Below are positions 35,877-43,438 of a DNA stretch of 43,438 nucleotides, one piece after another. How positions within the stretch are numbered: the stretch's first letter is position 1; the number at the start of each line of letters is the position of its first letter. This stretch comes from an uncultured Lachnospiraceae bacterium (GTDB taxonomy: Bacteria; Bacillota; Clostridia; Lachnospirales; Lachnospiraceae), in contig CAJOOB010000071.1 of assembly GCA_905236025.1 (NCBI GenBank), positions 1 through 43,438 of the forward strand, in the 5' to 3' direction. The notes under the pieces are model-generated. The model was not told the origin of the DNA, searched no databases, and saw only the letters and a program-made list of their open reading frames with translations. The position numbers and the translations under genes were made by a program.

Positions 35877-35885
35877 TGGTATAAT
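35877..35885 (+). promoter_or_regulatory. Extended -10 promoter candidate P1 for mscS
   Basis: TGG-TATAAT, an extended -10 with a perfect hexamer and no good -35. RNA would start near 35892, downstream of the anti-Shine-Dalgarno arm. Confidence 0.55.
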
Positions 35886-35907
35886 AAGCATAACTTATTT
35901 GTGAAAA

Positions 35908-35936
35908 TTGTTATGCGGGATGTTCTTTGGTATCAT
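35908..35936 (+). promoter_or_regulatory. Extended -10 promoter candidate P2 for mscS
   Basis: -35 TTGTTA (35908-35913), 17-base spacer ending TGG, -10 TATCAT (35931-35936). RNA would start near 35943, about 40 bases before the start codon. Confidence 0.55.
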
Positions 35937-35983
35937 TTATGAGAACGTGATTTTCATACCTAAAAACAGGAGGATATTGTATT

Positions 35984-36868
35984 ATGAAGAACGGATCAAT
36001 TTTCTTAAGATTATTAGTTTTAACGGTGGCTCTTGTACTTCTTATAATAATCGGCTCGACCGCTGATTTGTTTGATTTAGAGGAACTGTTTGAAAACACG
36101 ATTAACGGTGAAACGATTTTAAAACTGGTTGTAATGGTGCTTGCCGTAATAACCTTTGAGACTCTTTTTGTGTTTTTATTAAAACTTCCATCCCCAAAAA
36201 GCCACAGAATGCGTTCGATTTTATCGATATTAGCGAGCCTTCTTAAGTATGTGGCGGCTATCGTCATCCTTTGTTTTGGTCTGGCTATTCTTGGAGTAAA
36301 TGTTTCAACCATTGTTGCAAGTGTTGGAATTGTGGCACTGGTTGTGGGCTTTAGTGCGGAAAGCTTAATTGCGGATGTTGTTACGGGCGCTTTTATGATC
36401 TTTGAAAATCATTATAATGTCGGTGATATTATTGAAGTTGACGGATTTAGGGGAACTGTTACGGATATTGGGATACGAACCACGTGCTTAACGGATACGG
36501 GGGAGAATGTAAAAATCATTAATAACTCGGCCATGAAGAATATCCTTAACCGTTCGGACAAAAAATCCATCTGTATAAGTGATGTTGGGGTTGCTTATAA
36601 AACTGACCTTGAAGGTCTTGAAGAAGAACTTCCAAAGCTGTTAGAGACAATTAAGCAAAATCATCCGGATGTGTTTGAAACGGCACCTGAGTATCTTGGT
36701 GTACAAAGCCTTTCTGAAAGTGCAGTGGTTTTAAGATTTAAAGCGTATGTCAATGAGGACAACATTTATAAAGGAGCAAGAATTTTAAATCACGATTTAT
36801 TCATTGGGTTTAAGAAAATGGGTATTGTTATACCTTTTCCACAAGTCGATGTTCATATGGAAAAATAA
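35984..36868 (+). CDS. Small-conductance mechanosensitive channel (MscS family)
   Basis: Membrane channel that opens under tension to release solutes during hypo-osmotic shock. The 294 residues have three to four TM segments. The last is the Gly/Ala-rich pore helix in GIVALVVGFSAESLIADVVTGAF, read as the stretch about 117-139. The beta domain follows with YNVGDIIEVDGFRGTVTDIG, then the alpha/beta cytoplasmic vestibule ending in IPFPQVDVHM. Start ATG with AGGAGG ten bases upstream; that site can be paired with an upstream repeat. The next gene follows after 29 bases and is probably co-transcribed. Confidence 0.92.
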   Translation: MKNGSIFLRLLVLTVALVLLIIIGSTADLFDLEELFENTINGETILKLVVMVLAVITFETLFVFLLKLPSPKSHRMRSILSILASLLKYVAAIVILCFGLAILGVNVSTIVASVGIVALVVGFSAESLIADVVTGAFMIFENHYNVGDIIEVDGFRGTVTDIGIRTTCLTDTGENVKIINNSAMKNILNRSDKKSICISDVGVAYKTDLEGLEEELPKLLETIKQNHPDVFETAPEYLGVQSLSESAVVLRFKAYVNEDNIYKGARILNHDLFIGFKKMGIVIPFPQVDVHMEK

Positions 36869-36897
36869 TTTGAACTTTTTAAAAAGGTGGTGAAGGT

Positions 36898-37806
36898 ATG
36901 TCAGAGTTTAAAACCACGGATGAATATACAAAGGTTGTTAATGAGTATTCATTAGGTGTTGAATTTAATACCCCTCCGGCAGAATTTTCAGATTATCACA
37001 AATCAAAAAAAGACGCTGCTTCTAACGAAAGTAAGACGCATAAGTTTTTAAAGAAAATGGTGTATCTTACAACTTCCGCAGTTGCAACCGCAGCTATTGT
37101 CTTTGCGTCATACGGATATGACCCTTTGGCGGGCGAATCTTACGATCATCATGATGTGTATGATGAGCCGGATTCAGAAGACGTAACGGAGTCAGATAAA
37201 TATTTGGATTCCTTCCCGGAACTTCCGAATCTTTTACCGGATTGGGACGGAGATTACGCATGGAGTGATACCGGAAGTGAATTATACGTAAGAATCGTGC
37301 TTGAGGGCAGTGACCATTACGAGTATCTGGTACTCGGAGAAGCCTGGAGTTATTACGGGTATTATGATGATAATGGGGATTTTGTTGCAAACACTGAAAC
37401 CACGCTTGATGGTGCAACTTATGATAAAGACACAAATACGCTTACTTTGGAAAATTTTAGCGCAGATGTTCTTGATATGAATCTGATGGGTAACGGTTTT
37501 AAAATTGAACTTATCGGAGAAAATCATATTGGTCAGATTATATCCTGGGGTGCAATGTACGGCGGAAGCATTACGTTTACGGGAAGCGGAAGCTTGGTGG
37601 TTAATGAAAACTTAGATTATACAGAAGGCATTAAAATTAATGCGGAGACAAGTAAAAGTGCAATTATGTTTGACAGATACGTGGATGTTTTAATATATGG
37701 CAGCGAAAATCCTATTCTTGTTAACGATTCGCTTTTATCAAAAACCGTGTATTACCTTTCTCCGATTACTGAGGAAAATGGCTCAAATTACGTGCATTAT
37801 AAGTAA
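36898..37806 (+). CDS. Membrane-anchored protein with beta-helix-like extracytoplasmic domain, function unknown
   Basis: Not assigned to a named family. The 302 residues have a cytoplasmic tail of about 52 residues, one TM helix (about 53-71) and an acidic extracytoplasmic region. The C-terminal part (about 160-290) has a TLDGATYD-x-NTLTLENF motif and then short beta-repeats including GSGSLVVN. That exact octapeptide also occurs in the large beta-helix protein at 6507-8513, so the two share a fold type and the same anchored layout. GGTGG and AAGG precede the ATG. A terminator follows. Confidence 0.7.
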   Translation: MSEFKTTDEYTKVVNEYSLGVEFNTPPAEFSDYHKSKKDAASNESKTHKFLKKMVYLTTSAVATAAIVFASYGYDPLAGESYDHHDVYDEPDSEDVTESDKYLDSFPELPNLLPDWDGDYAWSDTGSELYVRIVLEGSDHYEYLVLGEAWSYYGYYDDNGDFVANTETTLDGATYDKDTNTLTLENFSADVLDMNLMGNGFKIELIGENHIGQIISWGAMYGGSITFTGSGSLVVNENLDYTEGIKINAETSKSAIMFDRYVDVLIYGSENPILVNDSLLSKTVYYLSPITEENGSNYVHYK

Positions 37807-37830
37807 AGCGTGAACGAAAAAATATTTACG

Positions 37831-37864
37831 GGTTCTTACAATTGTGTAAGAACCTGTTTTTGTT
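37831..37864 (+). terminator. Rho-independent terminator
   Basis: GGTTCTTACA-ATTG-TGTAAGAACC (37831-37854), then TGTTTTTGTT. Ends the mscS transcript. Confidence 0.88.
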
Positions 37865-37915
37865 AATCTGTCCTTTTTTGTATAATATAAAATGATTTTA
37901 ATGATATGTGTTTTG

Positions 37916-37924
37916 TGATACAAT
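37916..37924 (+). promoter_or_regulatory. Extended -10 promoter candidate for the M18 aminopeptidase
   Basis: TGA-TACAAT, extended -10 type, with no clear -35. TATAAT at 37881-37886 is a second candidate with a poorly placed -35. AAAGGAG before the ATG is the ribosome site. Confidence 0.45.
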
Positions 37925-37984
37925 ATGTAAGTATTTATATGCTCAAATATTCAGATTAAGAATTTTTATGATAAAGGAGATACT

Positions 37985-39361
37985 ATGGAAAAGAAAATTG
38001 CATGGGAAACCTACAAAGCAAAAGATGTTAAGGCTGCAGAGAAATTTGCGGGTGAATACATTGACTTTATTTCAGTCGGTAAAACAGAACGCGAATGTGT
38101 GAAATTAAGCGTTGAAATGGCTAAGGCAGCGGGATATAAGGATTTATCGGAGGTTGTTAAAAAGAAGGGCAAGTTAAAGGCCGGAGATAAGGTATATCAG
38201 GTTTGGATGAAGAAATCCATTGCGCTTTTTAATATTGGCAGCGACCCAATTGAAGACGGTATGGCTATTCTTGGCGCTCATATTGATTCCCCAAGAATGG
38301 ATGTTAAGCAAAATCCGTTGTTTGAAGACGGCGGTATGGCTTACCTTGATACGCATTATTACGGTGGCATCAAGAAATATCAGTGGGTTACCGTTCCTCT
38401 TGCAATTCACGGCGTTGTTGCAAAAAAAGACGGCTCCGTAATTGATATTACAATTGGTGAAGATGAGGCAGATCCTGTATTTTGCGTTACAGATATTTTG
38501 ATTCACCTTGCCGGTGACCAGATGGATAAGAAGGCTTCGAAGGCAATTGAGGGCGAGCAACTTGATATTCTCTTTGGTTCAAAGCCGCTTGCGGGAAAAG
38601 AAAAGGACGCGGTTAAGGAAAATATCCTTAAACTCCTTAAAGATAAATATGATTTTGAAGAAGAGGATTTTGAATCCGCAGAGCTTGAGATTACACCTGC
38701 GGGACGTGCAAGATTTGCAGGCCTTGATAAGAGCCTTATCCTTGCCTATGGCCAGGATGATAAAGTCTGTGCATATCCGTCTCTCGTTGCAATGTTAAAC
38801 GTTAAGAACGTTAAGAAGACATCATGCTGTCTCCTTGTTGATAAGGAGGAGATTGGTTCTGTCGGAGCAACAGGTATGCGTTCTAAGTTCTTTGAAAATG
38901 CGGTTGCTGAAATTATTGACAGAATGGGTGATTATTCTGACCTTAAATTAAAGAGATGCCTTGCAAATTCAATGATGCTCTCATCTGACGTTACTGCGGG
39001 TTACGATCCTGAATTTGCTTCATGCTTTGAAAAGAAGAATGTTGCATACATGGGTAAGGGCGTTGCTTTTTCAAAGTTTACCGGTTCAAGAGGAAAATCC
39101 GGTTCAAATGATGCAAACGCTGAATATATGGCTAAGATTCGTGCCATTATGGAAAAAGGAAAAGTTAATTACCAGACTGCAGAACTTGGTAAAGTAGATG
39201 TGGGCGGTGGCGGAACCATTGCGTATATCCTTGCTTTGTACGGTATGGATGTTATTGACTGCGGCGTGCCGGTGCTTTGCATGCATGCACCTTGGGAAGT
39301 AACAAGTGTTGCGGACGTTTATGAAGCATATAAAGCATATGTTGCATTTATAAGCTATTAA
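37985..39361 (+). CDS. M18 family aminopeptidase
   Basis: Cytoplasmic dinuclear zinc aminopeptidase that trims peptides. The 458 residues show the M18/M28-like metal-site order: H99 and D101 in GAHIDSPRMD, YLDTHYYGGIKKYQW, the catalytic pair of glutamates in DKEEIGSVGATGM, SSDVTAGYDPEF, and the C-terminal His in CMHAPWEVTS. Length fits the bacterial M18 group. Probably its own promoter; UDPGP gene follows 78 bases later. Confidence 0.92.
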   Translation: MEKKIAWETYKAKDVKAAEKFAGEYIDFISVGKTERECVKLSVEMAKAAGYKDLSEVVKKKGKLKAGDKVYQVWMKKSIALFNIGSDPIEDGMAILGAHIDSPRMDVKQNPLFEDGGMAYLDTHYYGGIKKYQWVTVPLAIHGVVAKKDGSVIDITIGEDEADPVFCVTDILIHLAGDQMDKKASKAIEGEQLDILFGSKPLAGKEKDAVKENILKLLKDKYDFEEEDFESAELEITPAGRARFAGLDKSLILAYGQDDKVCAYPSLVAMLNVKNVKKTSCCLLVDKEEIGSVGATGMRSKFFENAVAEIIDRMGDYSDLKLKRCLANSMMLSSDVTAGYDPEFASCFEKKNVAYMGKGVAFSKFTGSRGKSGSNDANAEYMAKIRAIMEKGKVNYQTAELGKVDVGGGGTIAYILALYGMDVIDCGVPVLCMHAPWEVTSVADVYEAYKAYVAFISY

Positions 39362-39439
39362 TAGTATTATTTATTCGTTTGTGCATTTTGCTTGCACTAA
39401 AAAATATGCAGAATAAGCTGCGTTTTGTATGGAGAAAAT

Positions 39440-40672
39440 ATGAAAAGTTACGAAGAAACCTTAAAATTATTGCAGGATAAAGGTCAGACTCAGTTATTAA
39501 AATATTATGACGAGCTTTCTGAAAATGAAAAAGAAGCGTTGCTTGAACAGATTAACAATATTGACTTTGATGTGATTGACGCCGGTATCGCGGCTATGGG
39601 CAAGAACGAAAGAGGCAGCTTTAAGCCTTTGAAAGCCTTACGTATTGAGGATATTGAAAAAGAAAAGGATAAAGACTTAGAAACAGGCCTTGATGCAATA
39701 AAAAATGGAAAAGTAGGTGCCATGCTTTTGGCGGGCGGTATGGGTACAAGACTTGGCTCTGATGACCCTAAGGGAATGTACAATATCGGCCTTACAAAAG
39801 AAGTGTTTATTTTCCAGAGAATTATTGAAAACCTTCTTGATGTTGTAAATAAAGCGGGTGCATATATTGAGCTTTTCATAATGACAAGTGACAAGAATCA
39901 CGATAAAACCGTTGCTTTTCTTAAGGAAAAGAATTATTTCGGATATGATGAAAAGCACATTACGTTTTTTAAGCAGGAAATGGCTGCCGCAACTGACAGA
40001 AACGGCAAGATTTACCTTGAGGAAAAGGGAAGGGTTTCAACTTCTCCAAACGGTAACGGCGGCTGGTTTGCTTCAATGATAAGAACCGGCGCGATTGAAA
40101 GAGTTAAGAGCACCGGAATTGAGTGGCTTAATGTTTTTGCAGTGGATAACGTGCTTCAAAGAATTGCTGACCCTGTATTTGTGGGTGCAACAATTAATCA
40201 TAACTGCGAAATTGGCGCAAAGGTTGTTAAGAAGGCTGCAAGAGACGAAAAGGTTGGCGTTATGTGCCTTGAGGACGATAAGCCTTCAATCGTTGAATAT
40301 TACGAATTAGATGATAAGATGATGGATGAAATTGATCCTGAAACAGGTGAAAGAGCATATAATTACGGAGTTATCCTAAATTATCTCTTTAACGTTAAGG
40401 CGCTTTTCAGAGTTGCCGACATGAACATGCCTTTACACGTTGTTGAAAAGAAGATTCAATACGTTGATGATAAAGGTGCGGTTGTAAAGCCTGAAGAACC
40501 AAACGGATATAAGTATGAAAGCCTTGTGCTTGATATGATTCACATGATGGATTCGTGTCTTCCTTTTGAAGTAAAGAGAAATTATGAATTTGCACCGGTT
40601 AAGAATAAGACCGGCGTGGATTCGGTGGAGAGTGCAAGAGCGCTTTGCAAAGAAAACGGAATTGAATTATAA
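39440..40672 (+). CDS. UDPGP-family nucleotidyltransferase, UAP1-like (UDP-N-acetylglucosamine pyrophosphorylase type)
   Basis: Makes a UDP-sugar from UTP and a sugar 1-phosphate. The 410 residues contain LLAGGMGTRLGSDDPKG (about 96-112), GNGGW, VFAVDNVLQRIADP, VVEYYELDD and PNGYKYESLVLD. This series is the layout of eukaryotic UAP1 rather than bacterial GlmU or GalU. The likely product is UDP-GlcNAc or UDP-glucose; specificity is not certain. It begins at ATG 39440 with GGAG; an in-frame ATG at 39425 covers this ribosome site. argS follows after 56 bases. Confidence 0.85.
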   Translation: MKSYEETLKLLQDKGQTQLLKYYDELSENEKEALLEQINNIDFDVIDAGIAAMGKNERGSFKPLKALRIEDIEKEKDKDLETGLDAIKNGKVGAMLLAGGMGTRLGSDDPKGMYNIGLTKEVFIFQRIIENLLDVVNKAGAYIELFIMTSDKNHDKTVAFLKEKNYFGYDEKHITFFKQEMAAATDRNGKIYLEEKGRVSTSPNGNGGWFASMIRTGAIERVKSTGIEWLNVFAVDNVLQRIADPVFVGATINHNCEIGAKVVKKAARDEKVGVMCLEDDKPSIVEYYELDDKMMDEIDPETGERAYNYGVILNYLFNVKALFRVADMNMPLHVVEKKIQYVDDKGAVVKPEEPNGYKYESLVLDMIHMMDSCLPFEVKRNYEFAPVKNKTGVDSVESARALCKENGIEL

Positions 40673-40728
40673 TTATTTAACCAAAAACTTTTAAGAACGA
40701 AAATACATTGCTGTTAGTTAGGAGAATT

Positions 40729-42579
40729 ATGCGTACAGTCTTAGAAATATTAACCGGGGAATTACAAAAAGCTTTTGAAGCGTGCGGTTACGATAAAAAA
40801 TATGCAAAGGTTGTTGTTTCAAACAGACCGGACCTTTGTGAATATCAGTGTAACGGCGCCATGGCCGCAACAAAGGAATACAAGAAGGCTCCTTTTATGA
40901 TTGCGGACGAAGTGGCGGAAAAACTGGCGGGAAATCCATACTTTGAAGAAATTACCTCTGTTAAGCCGGGATTTATCAATATTAAGATTGCTCAGTCATT
41001 TATTGCAAATTATATTGATGAAATGGCTAAGGATAAGAAACTTGGCACAAAGGACGGCGAAAAAAAGACTGCCGTTATTGATTACGGCGGAGCTAACGTT
41101 GCAAAACCTTTGCATGTGGGACATTTAAGACCTGCCGTAATTGGTGAAGCGTTAAAGAGAATTCTTCGTTTTAACGGATACAGGGTTATTGGTGATGTGC
41201 ATCTTGGAGACTGGGGTATGCCAATGGGTCTAATTATTGAGATGCTTCATGATGAACAGCCTGATTTACCGTATTTTGATGAAAGCCTTACACAAGAGGA
41301 CTTTGATAAGATTTCAGAGCCTCCTTTTAACGTAAGTGAGCTTGAAAGAATTTATCCTGCGGCTTCAGCACGTTCTAAGGAAGACGCAGAATTTAAGGAA
41401 CGTGCTCATCAGGCAACTTTAAAGCTTCAAAGCGGATATCCTGCATACAGAGCTTTGTGGAAGATGATCATGAAGGTGTCTGTTGCCGACTTAAAGAAGA
41501 ACTACGGAAACCTTAACGTCAACTTTGATTTGTGGCTTGGTGAAAGTGATGCGGATCCGTTAATCGCTCCAATGATTGATGATTTTATTAGGCGCGGTTT
41601 TGCTCATGAAAGTGAGGGCGCGCTTGTTGTTGATGTTGCAAAAGAGGATGATACAAAAGAAATCCCTCCTTGTCTTATAAGAAAGTCTGACGGTGCCGCT
41701 TTATACGCAACTTCAGATTTGGCAACCATTATTCAGCGTATGCGTGATTATAATCCGGATATGATTATTTATGTGGTTGATAAGCGCCAGGAAATGCATT
41801 TTACTCAGGTTTTCAGAACTTCAAGAAAAACGGGTATTGTAAAAGAGGATACAGTCCTTTCCTTCCAGGGCTTTGGTACAATGAACGGCCCGGACAATAA
41901 GCCTTTTAAGACAAGAGACGGCGGTGTTATGCGCTTAGAGCAGTTACTTAATGACATTAACCTGGCGGTTTATGAAAAGGTTAAGGAAAACAGGGACACG
42001 GATGATGAAAGCGCAAAGAAAACCGCGGCTATCGTCGGCCTTGCAGCTTTGAAATACGGTGATTTGTCCAATCAGATTACAAAGGATTATATCTTTGACG
42101 TAAGTAAATTTATTGCGTTTGAAGGAAATACAGGCCCTTATTTACTTTATACAATTGTAAGAATCAAATCGATTCTTGCAAAATACTGCGAAGCAACGGG
42201 TAATAAGTTTGGAACTGCGGCTTTTGAAACGATCTTTAATAATATTAATAACGGCATGCTTAATGCTGATGTTTCCGTTAAGGATAATTATACAGGCGTT
42301 AATAAGGCGCAGACTCCTTCAGAAAAGAACCTTATGCTTGAACTTTCAAAGTTTGGTTCTGTTGTAAATACGGCGTGTGAAGAACTTGCTCCTCATAAGC
42401 TTTGTAATTACCTTTATTCTTTAAGTGATGCCTTTAATTCGTTCTATCATGAAAACAATATTATGGGTGAAAGCGACAAGGAACGTCAAAAAGGTCTTGT
42501 AAGTCTTATTTCTCTTACAAGAAAGGTGCTTGAAACCGGTATTGACATGCTTGGTTTTGAGGCACCTGAAAGAATGTAA
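40729..42579 (+). CDS. argS: Arginyl-tRNA synthetase
   Basis: Class I synthetase that charges tRNA-Arg. The 616 residues have an N-terminal Add1 domain, the HIGH-type motif HVGH (129-132) in NVAKPLHVGHLRPAVIGE, LGDWGMPMG, and the region FKTRDGGVMRLEQL that takes the place of the KMSKS loop, as usual in ArgS. The C-terminal DALR anticodon domain begins near YLLYTIVRIKSIL. Start at ATG 40729 with AGGAGA; the seven-residue upstream extension covers the ribosome site. Confidence 0.97.
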   Translation: MRTVLEILTGELQKAFEACGYDKKYAKVVVSNRPDLCEYQCNGAMAATKEYKKAPFMIADEVAEKLAGNPYFEEITSVKPGFINIKIAQSFIANYIDEMAKDKKLGTKDGEKKTAVIDYGGANVAKPLHVGHLRPAVIGEALKRILRFNGYRVIGDVHLGDWGMPMGLIIEMLHDEQPDLPYFDESLTQEDFDKISEPPFNVSELERIYPAASARSKEDAEFKERAHQATLKLQSGYPAYRALWKMIMKVSVADLKKNYGNLNVNFDLWLGESDADPLIAPMIDDFIRRGFAHESEGALVVDVAKEDDTKEIPPCLIRKSDGAALYATSDLATIIQRMRDYNPDMIIYVVDKRQEMHFTQVFRTSRKTGIVKEDTVLSFQGFGTMNGPDNKPFKTRDGGVMRLEQLLNDINLAVYEKVKENRDTDDESAKKTAAIVGLAALKYGDLSNQITKDYIFDVSKFIAFEGNTGPYLLYTIVRIKSILAKYCEATGNKFGTAAFETIFNNINNGMLNADVSVKDNYTGVNKAQTPSEKNLMLELSKFGSVVNTACEELAPHKLCNYLYSLSDAFNSFYHENNIMGESDKERQKGLVSLISLTRKVLETGIDMLGFEAPERM

Positions 42580-42596
42580 CGGGTAATAAATCATTC

Positions 42597-42627
42597 TTTA
42601 TTTTTTGGTGATTATATTATATAATCA
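42597..42627 (+). promoter_or_regulatory. Promoter with palindrome over the -10 box
   Basis: Weak -35 TTTATT (42597-42602), 17-base spacer, -10 TATAAT (42620-42625). The -10 lies in the right arm of the perfect inverted repeat TGATTATA-TTA-TATAATCA (42609-42627), a plausible repressor site for the following gene. Confidence 0.5.
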
Positions 42628-42694
42628 TTAAGTGTGATTTATGGCGTTTATGAAACGTGGCATAAAATAAAAAACTATAAGATGGAGAAGTAAA

Positions 42695-43063
42695 ATGAGT
42701 CAGGAAAAGGTTGATCAATATAAAAAGGAGAAAGCAAACAGAAAGAAAAATATAGCTCGTCAAAAAAGACAGAACGTTATGTATAAAGTGTTTGCAGCTA
42801 TTCTTGGTATGGTAGTTGTTGCATGGATTGTTTTATCGGTTCTTTGGACAAAGGGTATTGTTTCAAATCCTTTTGTTGTAACCACAACAACAGAAACAAC
42901 AACACTGAGTGAGGCTGAACTTTCAAGTATGTATGCGGTTATTTCAGAAGCAGGTCTTTTGGATGAAGATGATACTACTGAATCAGATGAAACAACAACG
43001 GCTTTGGATGATACAACTGCAACGGAAACAGAAACTACGGAAGAAGAAACAACAGCAGAGTAA
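42695..43063 (+). CDS. Small single-pass membrane protein with Thr/Glu-rich tail
   Basis: Not assigned to a family. The 122 residues have a highly charged cytoplasmic N-terminus (1-30, many K and R), one TM helix (about 31-52) and an extracytoplasmic tail rich in Thr, Glu and Asp. The layout resembles small division- or envelope-associated proteins, but no motif proves it. GGAGAAG precedes the ATG. It stands between argS and a cell-wall amidase and is followed by a terminator-like hairpin. Confidence 0.7.
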   Translation: MSQEKVDQYKKEKANRKKNIARQKRQNVMYKVFAAILGMVVVAWIVLSVLWTKGIVSNPFVVTTTTETTTLSEAELSSMYAVISEAGLLDEDDTTESDETTTALDDTTATETETTEEETTAE

Positions 43064-43069
43064 ATTATA

Positions 43070-43100
43070 AATACCACTTACTTTTGTAAGTGGTATTATT
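43070..43100 (+). terminator. Terminator-like hairpin
   Basis: AATACCACTTAC-TTTT-GTAAGTGGTATT (43070-43097), a perfect twelve-base stem followed only by ATT-TG, so the T run is short. Confidence 0.7.
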
Positions 43101-43109
43101 TGATGAAAA

Positions 43110-43438
43110 ATGAAAATGTTAAAGAAGAAAAATATAAGAAGGATTAGTGCGTGTATATTGTCGATTTGCTTTATTTTAACGGCTTTTTGCGGATGCGGCA
43201 ATAATTCTTATACGTATGATAAAACGACACAAAATGTAACGGATGCTACTTCTTCTTCGGTATCTGAAGATGCCGGTGAAGATGAGACACAGCAATCGGA
43301 ATCTGAATCCGTAAGTGAAATTACAACAGATACGGATGAAGAAACAGAAAGTCTGCAAAATACTGATAATTTGTATGTTGATGGTGTAAAGACGGTTTGT
43401 ATAAATGCGGGGCATCAATCAAACGGTAATTACGAAAA
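43110..43438 (+). CDS. Lipoprotein N-acetylmuramoyl-L-alanine amidase (3' partial)
   Basis: Predicted surface zinc amidase that cuts the stem peptide from muramic acid. About 109 codons are visible before the window ends. They begin with a basic N-terminus and a hydrophobic signal segment (about 13-28) ending in FCGCGNN, a likely but non-ideal lipobox. A Ser/Thr/Glu-rich linker follows. The last visible residues, KTVCINAGHQ, correspond to the Amidase_3 opening motif with the first zinc ligand His, with N in place of the usual D. Start: ATG 43110 or 43116; neither has a strong ribosome site. The family call rests on that single motif. Confidence 0.65.
   Translation, partial: MKMLKKKNIRRISACILSICFILTAFCGCGNNSYTYDKTTQNVTDATSSSVSEDAGEDETQQSESESVSEITTDTDEETESLQNTDNLYVDGVKTVCINAGHQSNGNYE

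Larger units (their letters stand above)
35864..35977 (+). promoter_or_regulatory. Inverted repeat that can mask the mscS ribosome site in read-through RNA
   Basis: ATATCCTCCTGT (35864-35875) is the exact complement of ACAGGAGGATAT (35966-35977), which contains the mscS Shine-Dalgarno AGGAGG (35968-35973). After small unpaired stretches, GGTAT (35878-35882) can also pair with ATACC (35956-35960). The upstream arm lies before the local -10 boxes, so only RNA coming from the exporter operon would carry both arms. Confidence 0.65.

Noticed and set aside
43103-43147. Short ORF starting one frame away from the amidase
   Set aside because: Fourteen charged codons that overlap the amidase start; no independent signal.

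Overview
The window looks like a chromosomal segment of a low-GC Firmicute, most likely a Lachnospiraceae-type clostridium. That is an inference from gene content: NfnAB electron bifurcation, AddAB instead of RecBCD, a DUF624/YesL protein, Cthe_2159-like beta-helix proteins, a GH36 alpha-galactosidase, strong AGGAGG ribosome sites and AT-rich intergenic DNA. No rRNA, tRNA, insertion sequence, phage gene or CRISPR array was seen. The first gene (clpX) is cut at its 5' end and the last (a cell-wall amidase lipoprotein) at its 3' end.

Layout. 1-4.4 kb: clpX-engB with a terminator, then the nfnA-nfnB operon from its own promoter. 4.5-6.3 kb, minus strand: a DUF624 membrane protein followed by an iron-dependent alcohol dehydrogenase. 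6.5-8.5 kb: a membrane-anchored beta-helix carbohydrate-binding protein. 8.6-11.5 kb, minus strand: 1-phosphofructokinase-type kinase, HPr and PTS enzyme I as one operon without an EII gene. It is divergent from an alpha-galactosidase (11.8-14.0 kb). 14.2-18.9 kb: a four-gene accessory operon. It encodes a membrane-anchored small protein, two full-length MacB-like ABC fusions (ATPase, TM, ectodomain, three TM) and a very small M50 intramembrane metalloprotease. Its promoter has a long (TA)n tract between perfect -35 and -10 boxes. 19.0-19.8 kb, minus strand: a short-chain dehydrogenase. 20.0-31.1 kb: nadE, an 8-TM protein, addB, addA and an S66 peptidase, tightly packed. 31.1-35.8 kb: tetR divergent from an MMPL/RND exporter and a heptad-repeat extracytoplasmic partner, with three matching TetR-type operators. 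36-37.8 kb: an MscS channel whose ribosome site can be masked by an upstream inverted repeat, and an anchored beta-rich protein. 38-43.4 kb: M18 aminopeptidase, UAP1-like pyrophosphorylase, argS, a small anchored protein and the partial amidase.

Most of the window is housekeeping: proteolysis, redox balance, NAD synthesis, recombinational repair, arginyl-tRNA charging and cell-wall turnover. The regions that stand out are the ABC/M50 operon with its TA-repeat promoter, the three-operator tetR/MMPL locus, and the masked mscS leader. All promoters, operators and RNA structures were read by eye from consensus matches and complementarity. None has been tested or scored.
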